Source: CAZADH01 sp964483805
GTDB lineage: Bacteria; Muiribacteriota; Ozemobacteria; Ozemobacterales; Ozemobacteraceae
Direction: 5' to 3'
Assembly: GCA_964483805.1 (NCBI GenBank)
Contig: CAZADH010000184.1
Coordinates: 1 to 12,263, forward strand
DNA: 12,263 nt
Part shown: piece after piece, positions 8,814 through 12,263 of the stretch
Position numbering within the stretch: position 1 is the first letter of the stretch
Layout of the letters: every line of letters starts with the position of its first letter
Translations under genes and position numbers: made by a program
The notes under the pieces: model-generated
What the model was told of the DNA's origin: nothing
The model's input: only the letters and a program-made list of their open reading frames with translations
The model's database searches: none

Positions 8814-8855
8814 GCGGCCCGGGTCACGCGGCCCGGGTCACGCAGACCGGGTCGC
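8814..8855 (+). repeat. Three tandem 14-bp repeats between the paralogues
   Basis: GCGGCCCGGGTCAC occurs twice without a break (8814-8827 and 8828-8841), then once with three changes (GCAGACCGGGTCGC, 8842-8855). The first two units each contain the palindrome CCCGGG; the third has ACCGGG. They fill the middle of the 123-nt spacer between the two AsnB-like genes, which otherwise shows only the GAGAGGGA-type ribosome binding site just before 8922. Confidence 0.8.
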
Positions 8856-8921
8856 GCAGGCGGTGGCGGACGGGCGACAGCTTGCCCACCGTGGTTCGCA
8901 GAACGCAGAGAGAGGGACGAC

Positions 8922-10115
8922 ATGACGAAGGCAACGGCAAGATATATTTACGTTATACTTCTGTTGTATTTCTCGTGTGCGGCGCACGCCGACCGGCTCT
9001 TGATCCCCATGGATGGCACACAAAGCGAGCACTGCCGCGCCTACGGGCTCGTCTACCAGGCATTGGCCCGCAATGAAAGCGGCATCGCCTGGATCCTCAA
9101 CTACCGGGGCGGCAGCTTTGTTCTGCCCCACCGTGCCGACTGGGAGAACCTCGCCCGCCAGCTCGGTGTCAGCATCGCACCGGTAACCGACGCCGAGTTC
9201 GACCAGATTCTCGCGCTCGGCGAACACGAAAACATCGACGTGGTCCCGCTGACCAAGGCACCCCGCATCGCCCTTTATCTGCCCGACATCGGCGAAGGCC
9301 GACAGGACGTGGTTTTCCAGACCCTCGCGTACGCCGGCATTCCGTCGACGCTTCTCTACGATGCCGAGATCCTCGACGGTCGCCTGAAAGATTTCGACTG
9401 GCTGCACGTGCATCACAAAGACTTCACCGGCCAGGGTCACAAGCGCGGCCACGACCACTACGACCGCGAACTCGCGGCCAAACTGAGTTTCAACCGGGTG
9501 TGGCGGATGAAGCAGGCGGTTGCCGATCGCATCCGCGACTTCGTCGGCACCGGCGGTTTCCTGTTCGCCATGTGCTCGGCGGCCGAGACCCTCGACATCG
9601 CCCTGGCCGCGAAGGACATCGACATCGTTGCCGAGAACATCGACGGCGACCCGCCCGACCCCGACGCCAACCGCAAACTCGACTTCACCCGGGCGCTGGC
9701 GTTTTCCGGCTTTGCCGTCTCGCCCCGCTCGGGCAGCGAGTATTCGAACATCGACGAGACCGGGGCCGGTCGGCGCACGCGGTTCTCGCTGTTCGAGTTC
9801 TCGGCCCAGGTCGACCCGATTCCCTCGCTGCTCAACCAGAACCATGTCACCGATCTGCCTGGCTTCGAAGGCGAGACCACCTCGTTCTGCAAAGACCTGG
9901 TGAAGAAAACGGTGACCATTCTCGCCGAGAACAGCAACGGTAACTCGGTGCGCTATTTGACGGGCACACACGGGTCCGGGGTATTCAGCTACTACGGCGG
10001 TCACATGCCCGCCCGATGCGATGCCGAGGGGTTCCGGCAAGCGGCGCCCGGGTTCCGCCTGATTCTCAACAACGTGCTGTTTCCCGCCGCCAAAACAAAG
10101 AAGCGCAAGACCTGA
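8922..10115 (+). CDS. Exported AsnB-like family protein, paralogue B
   Basis: The product has 397 aa and is clearly homologous to the preceding protein along its length. The signal peptide ('TARYIYVILLLYFSCAAHA', cleavage after about residue 23) is encoded by unusually AT-rich codons. Shared blocks are 'LLIPMDGTQSEHCRAYGLVY', HVHHKDFTG, GGFLFAMCSAAETLDIALAA (Gly211-Gly212, Cys218), 'IDGDPPDP', 'FEFSAQVDPIPS' and 'FRLILNNVLFPAAKTKKRKT'. The late GGH is kept (His361), but the Asp that follows the His in paralogue A is Met here, and the stretch after it is shorter. B also differs after the HHKDFTG block (a His-rich GHKRGHDHYDRE) and in the N-terminal third. The pair therefore looks like an old tandem duplication with divergence, perhaps two subunits or two substrate ranges. 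A purine-rich GAGAGGGA lies just upstream of the ATG. Exported; function unknown. Confidence 0.9.
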   Translation: MTKATARYIYVILLLYFSCAAHADRLLIPMDGTQSEHCRAYGLVYQALARNESGIAWILNYRGGSFVLPHRADWENLARQLGVSIAPVTDAEFDQILALGEHENIDVVPLTKAPRIALYLPDIGEGRQDVVFQTLAYAGIPSTLLYDAEILDGRLKDFDWLHVHHKDFTGQGHKRGHDHYDRELAAKLSFNRVWRMKQAVADRIRDFVGTGGFLFAMCSAAETLDIALAAKDIDIVAENIDGDPPDPDANRKLDFTRALAFSGFAVSPRSGSEYSNIDETGAGRRTRFSLFEFSAQVDPIPSLLNQNHVTDLPGFEGETTSFCKDLVKKTVTILAENSNGNSVRYLTGTHGSGVFSYYGGHMPARCDAEGFRQAAPGFRLILNNVLFPAAKTKKRKT

Positions 10116-10150
10116 CCGGCGCGGGAGTGCCCGCAGCGGGGCGGCGCCGG
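10116..10150 (+). terminator. GC-rich hairpin region between paralogue B and the M48 gene
   Basis: CCGGCGC (10116-10122) can pair with GCGCCGG (10144-10150); alternatively an inner GCGGG-AGTG-CCCGC hairpin forms at 10121-10134. The block starts right after the stop codon of paralogue B and lies just before a separate promoter, so a terminating or insulating role is plausible. There is no T-tract, so a standard intrinsic terminator is not supported. Confidence 0.35.
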
Positions 10151-10153
10151 AAG

Positions 10154-10166
10154 GCACGATGCGTGC
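10154..10166 (+). promoter_or_regulatory. Operator-like dyad overlapping the extended -10
   Basis: GCACG-ATG-CGTGC is a perfect 5-bp dyad with a 3-nt centre. Its right arm contains the TGC of the extended -10 element, so a protein bound here could block the M48 promoter. Short and so possibly chance. Confidence 0.3.
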
Positions 10167-10172
10167 TATAAT
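10164..10172 (+). promoter_or_regulatory. Extended -10 promoter (TGC-TATAAT) for the M48 gene
   Basis: A perfect TATAAT at 10167-10172 is preceded by TGC, an extended -10. No good -35 is present at the right distance, which extended -10 promoters can tolerate. The hexamer ends 6 nt before ATG 10179 and no Shine-Dalgarno is visible, so transcription should begin at about the start codon and give a leaderless mRNA. Confidence 0.65.
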
Positions 10173-10178
10173 GCGCCG

Positions 10179-11786
10179 ATGCTGTTCTCCTTTCTGCCAC
10201 TGCTCGCGCTGGTGTTCGGCGCCGTCAACCTCGAGGGTTACGGCGTCCCGTTCCCGCGGACCTGGCTGATCACGGCAATCATCATCGGGTTGGGCGGCCT
10301 GGCCTGGCTCGATCTCAACCTGCGCCACCGCCACCTCGATCCCGACGTGATCATGACCTGGCAGTACCGCAGCCAGTGGGCGCTCACGGTGTGGGTGCTC
10401 GCCGTCTGGTGGGGAGCGAGTCCGCCCCGACTGCTGCTGGGACGCACGGCCGAGGCGACGCTCTGGCAGATTACCGTGTTATTACCTGCTATGGCCGTCT
10501 ACCTCGCCGGCCTGGCGCTGACCAATCGCCCCTTCTTCGATGCGATGGCCGACTGGCGCTCGCCACGGCAATCCGCCGGTGATTTCTTTCGCGCCCGCCT
10601 GGCGGTGCCGCTGCTGTTCGTTCCGCCGATTCTCGCGTGGGTGGTGGTCGAGGACCTCTTTTATGGCCCCGGCGTCGCGGCGCTCGGCGAAGTGGCCGCT
10701 TCGCCGGCCCGTCTCGCGCTGATCCCCCTGTTTTTCGTGGTTCTCTATCTGCTGTCGCCCACGCTGTTCAACCTGGCCTGGCGGGCTCGCCCGCTGCCGG
10801 AAGGCACACTGGCCGAGCGTTTGCGCGCCCTGTCACAACAACTGGGCGTGCCGATCAGCGGCGTGCACCTGTGGGACACGTTCGAGGAACCCATCGCCAA
10901 CGCGGCCGTGGCCGGCCTCTCGTCCCGCTTCCGCTACGTCTACATTACCAAGCACCTGCGCGAGACCTTTGCCGATGACGGCATCGTGGCCATCGTCGCG
11001 CACGAACTGGCGCACCTGCGCCTGGGCCATGTCGGCCTGTATCTGCTCTTTTCGCTCGATCTGGCCTTCTTCTCACTGTTCGTGAGCTTCTGGTTGTATT
11101 ACCACCACCCGTGGCTGCTGCTGGCCCACCCCACCGCCATCGAGTGGCTCGACGCAGGGCTGTTCTTGCTCGGGTTCTTCGGCATCTTCACCGCGCTCGC
11201 GCGCGAATGCGAACTGCAGGCCGATCAACTGGCGGCGCAGACCGTCGGCAAGAACGAGGTCGCCCAGACCCTGACGCTGGTTGCCGCGCGCATCGGCGAT
11301 GTGGAACCCCTGCGCGGTTGGCGCCGTTGGACCTCGACGCACCCGGGGTTTCCCGAGCGGCTCGCGGCCATTGCCAACGCACGCACGACTGCCGACCTGC
11401 TCAAATCAGGTCGGAAGATGCTGTTCGTGCTCATTGCCGCGGGCCTCGGCCTGTTGGCCGCGGCGTGGCCGACGTTGTCACTGGCCGGCACGCTGGCCGG
11501 CGCCCGCACTCATCTGGCCGCGCGGCAAACCGCCATGGCCCGCACCGCGTTGGTTGCCGCACACAAGGGTCTCGGTTGGCACCCCGAGGTCCTGCGGCTC
11601 AGCGCCGAACTGTCATGGCAGCAAAACCGGTTCGTCTCAGCGGCAGTGTTTGCCGCCGACGCCGTCACCAATCTCGAGATCGCCTCGAGACTGGGTTTAC
11701 AGATACCGCAACAGCCGACCCCGCCAGAAATTGCTCTTCAACTCGATCTGGTGGAGTTTTTGCTGCAACTGCTTCACTTCCGATGA
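10179..11786 (+). CDS. Integral-membrane M48-family zinc metallopeptidase
   Basis: The product has 535 aa. The N-terminal half has about six hydrophobic helices (two in residues 1-45, others near 65-80, 100-120, 145-165 and 178-200). The catalytic region carries HELAH at 275-279 (His275 and His279 bind zinc, Glu276 is the general base) and the downstream ExxxD signature ECELQAD, with Glu345 as third ligand. Two further helices lie between these motifs. This order is that of M48 (Ste24/HtpX-like) proteases, which cleave membrane or misfolded envelope proteins with the active site facing the cytoplasm. After another helix (about 414-440) a C-terminal helical, TPR-like extension follows ('ARTALVAAHKGLGWHPEVLRLSAEL'), unusual for HtpX. 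The last 29 codons overlap a minus-strand gene. It has its own promoter and is perhaps only loosely linked to the upstream operon. All catalytic residues are present; the substrate is unknown. Confidence 0.93.
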   Translation: MLFSFLPLLALVFGAVNLEGYGVPFPRTWLITAIIIGLGGLAWLDLNLRHRHLDPDVIMTWQYRSQWALTVWVLAVWWGASPPRLLLGRTAEATLWQITVLLPAMAVYLAGLALTNRPFFDAMADWRSPRQSAGDFFRARLAVPLLFVPPILAWVVVEDLFYGPGVAALGEVAASPARLALIPLFFVVLYLLSPTLFNLAWRARPLPEGTLAERLRALSQQLGVPISGVHLWDTFEEPIANAAVAGLSSRFRYVYITKHLRETFADDGIVAIVAHELAHLRLGHVGLYLLFSLDLAFFSLFVSFWLYYHHPWLLLAHPTAIEWLDAGLFLLGFFGIFTALARECELQADQLAAQTVGKNEVAQTLTLVAARIGDVEPLRGWRRWTSTHPGFPERLAAIANARTTADLLKSGRKMLFVLIAAGLGLLAAAWPTLSLAGTLAGARTHLAARQTAMARTALVAAHKGLGWHPEVLRLSAELSWQQNRFVSAAVFAADAVTNLEIASRLGLQIPQQPTPPEIALQLDLVEFLLQLLHFR

Positions 11787-11936
11787 GTTCATGGAGTAGC
11801 CTTGTTTGATGAGATGCTCGATCTCCTCCAGAACCCGTTCGATCTTGGCCGAATACTTCTCGATTCGGGCCATGATCATGGTTTCTTCTTCGGCCAGCGT
11901 CAGTCCTGTTGCTGTGCGTTCGCGAATATCAGCCAT
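11697..11936 (-). CDS. Small charged coiled-coil protein, hypothetical
   Basis: The product has 79 aa (MADIRERTATG...). It is rich in Glu, Lys, Gln and Leu with a heptad-like pattern ('IEKYSAKIERVLEEIEHLIKQ', 'SSEVKQLQQKLHQIELKSN') and a basic aromatic end (FWRGRLLRYL), so probably a cytoplasmic helical hairpin or short coiled coil. No family is recognised. The start at 11936 is chosen because AAGGAG (11944-11949) lies 7 nt before it; ATG 11942 is too close, and GTG 11954 would put the site inside the gene. The 3' end overlaps the M48 gene tail to tail by 90 nt, and its start lies 4 nt from the start of a divergent gene. Codon use is orderly, which supports a real gene, but no relatives can be checked here. 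Confidence 0.68.
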   Translation of the reverse strand: MADIRERTATGLTLAEEETMIMARIEKYSAKIERVLEEIEHLIKQGYSMNSSEVKQLQQKLHQIELKSNFWRGRLLRYL

Positions 11937-11940
11937 CACC

Positions 11941-12263
11941 ATGCTCCTTGTCACTCAGCGATTCCCGAAGCCCGAGGCGGTTCAGCGCTCCTATCGGTCG
12001 AAGGCGACGAATGCATTAGGGTCAATCGGCGGTCGCCTCCTGATGCTGGTGTTCGCGCTCCTGATCGTATGGCCCGACATCGTGTCGGCCGCGTCGGTGA
12101 GCCGCATGCAGTTCCTCGAGCAGTCGCTGCAGCGGTTGCATGAACGCAAGATCGACGAGGCCGAGGCGCTCAAGAGCCACCTCATCGATGCATTCCCCGA
12201 CGGCAAGATGCACCTCGACTACCCGATCACCCGCGCCGGAGCCGTGCGGGCGCTGTACCGCCT
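11941..12263 (+). CDS. Exported protein, 5' part only (continues past the window)
   Basis: An open frame begins with ATG 11941 and runs without stop to the window edge (107 complete codons). Residues 31-51 look like a signal peptide or anchor ('GGRLLMLVFALLIVWPDIVSAAS', Val-Ser-Ala cleavage), preceded by an unusually long basic N-region of about 30 residues. The mature start is helical and charged ('RMQFLEQSLQRLHERKIDEAEALKSHLIDAFPDGKM'). No Shine-Dalgarno precedes 11941. The only other ATG in frame near the signal (12043) would leave no positive N-region, so 11941 is kept, with caution. It is divergent from the small minus-strand gene with 4 nt between start codons, so promoter elements of each must lie in the other's coding region. 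Family not recognised. Confidence 0.6.
   Translation, partial: MLLVTQRFPKPEAVQRSYRSKATNALGSIGGRLLMLVFALLIVWPDIVSAASVSRMQFLEQSLQRLHERKIDEAEALKSHLIDAFPDGKMHLDYPITRAGAVRALYR

Noticed and set aside
8838..10334. Minus-strand open frame of 498 aa across paralogue B
   Set aside because: It lies antisense to a clearly conserved exported protein, runs through the repeat spacer and the promoter of the M48 gene, and has no recognisable domain.
11950..12035. TTGACC on the minus strand as a -35 for the small gene
   Set aside because: No acceptable -10 lies 16-19 nt downstream of it.
11802..12143. + strand open frame of 113 aa starting MFDEMLDLLQ
   Set aside because: It is opposite the small minus-strand gene and out of frame with the signal-peptide gene at 11941; Cys/His-rich, shadow-like composition.
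1..12263. tRNA, rRNA, CRISPR arrays, transposases or insertion-sequence ends
   Set aside because: None was recognised on either strand; repeats present are short and local, and no intergenic stretch exceeds about 125 bases.

Overview
This is a GC-rich, densely coded bacterial window, probably from a draft or metagenome scaffold because it contains two runs of N. Most genes lie on the + strand. Many products have Sec-type signal peptides or membrane helices, which suggests a Gram-negative cell plan. The gene content (DUF4159, a giant DUF4175-like coiled-coil protein, a long TPR protein and exported proteins often labelled 'asparagine synthetase B') recalls uncharacterised clusters known from Bacteroidota, Gemmatimonadota and Planctomycetes/PVC-type genomes. 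I cannot assign a phylum from the sequence alone.

Layout. The first 116 bases hold an undecided gene tail and a possible promoter. The main + strand block follows: an exported DUF4159 protein (117-803); a very large DUF4175-like membrane and coiled-coil protein (814-4718, interrupted by a 72-N gap); an exported TPR protein (4720-7477, interrupted by a 10-N gap); and two tandem paralogues of the mis-named AsnB-like family (7527-8798 and 8922-10115). Spacing is tight: 10 nt, then 1 nt, then 49 nt, then 123 nt. A separate promoter with a perfect TATAAT precedes a membrane M48 zinc metallopeptidase (10179-11786). Its end overlaps, tail to tail, a small minus-strand coiled-coil gene (11697-11936). 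Four bases from that gene's start codon, a divergent + strand gene for an exported protein begins (11941) and runs off the window.

How the genes may work together. DUF4159 and DUF4175-like proteins usually sit beside MoxR AAA+ ATPase, DUF58 and von Willebrand A genes; these may lie upstream of base 1. The set here looks like an envelope machine: a membrane-anchored coiled-coil scaffold, a periplasmic TPR adaptor, and three exported proteins that I infer share a class I glutamine-amidotransferase-like (GATase1/ThuA-like) fold. The function of the system is not established.

Structure beyond genes includes two start regions where a -10-like element sits exactly 6 nt before an ATG that lacks a Shine-Dalgarno (possible leaderless mRNAs), a 14-bp tandem repeat between the paralogues, a hairpin abutting the ribosome binding site of the first paralogue, and the rare AT-rich 10-mer TGTATTTACA present three times in three different reading frames.
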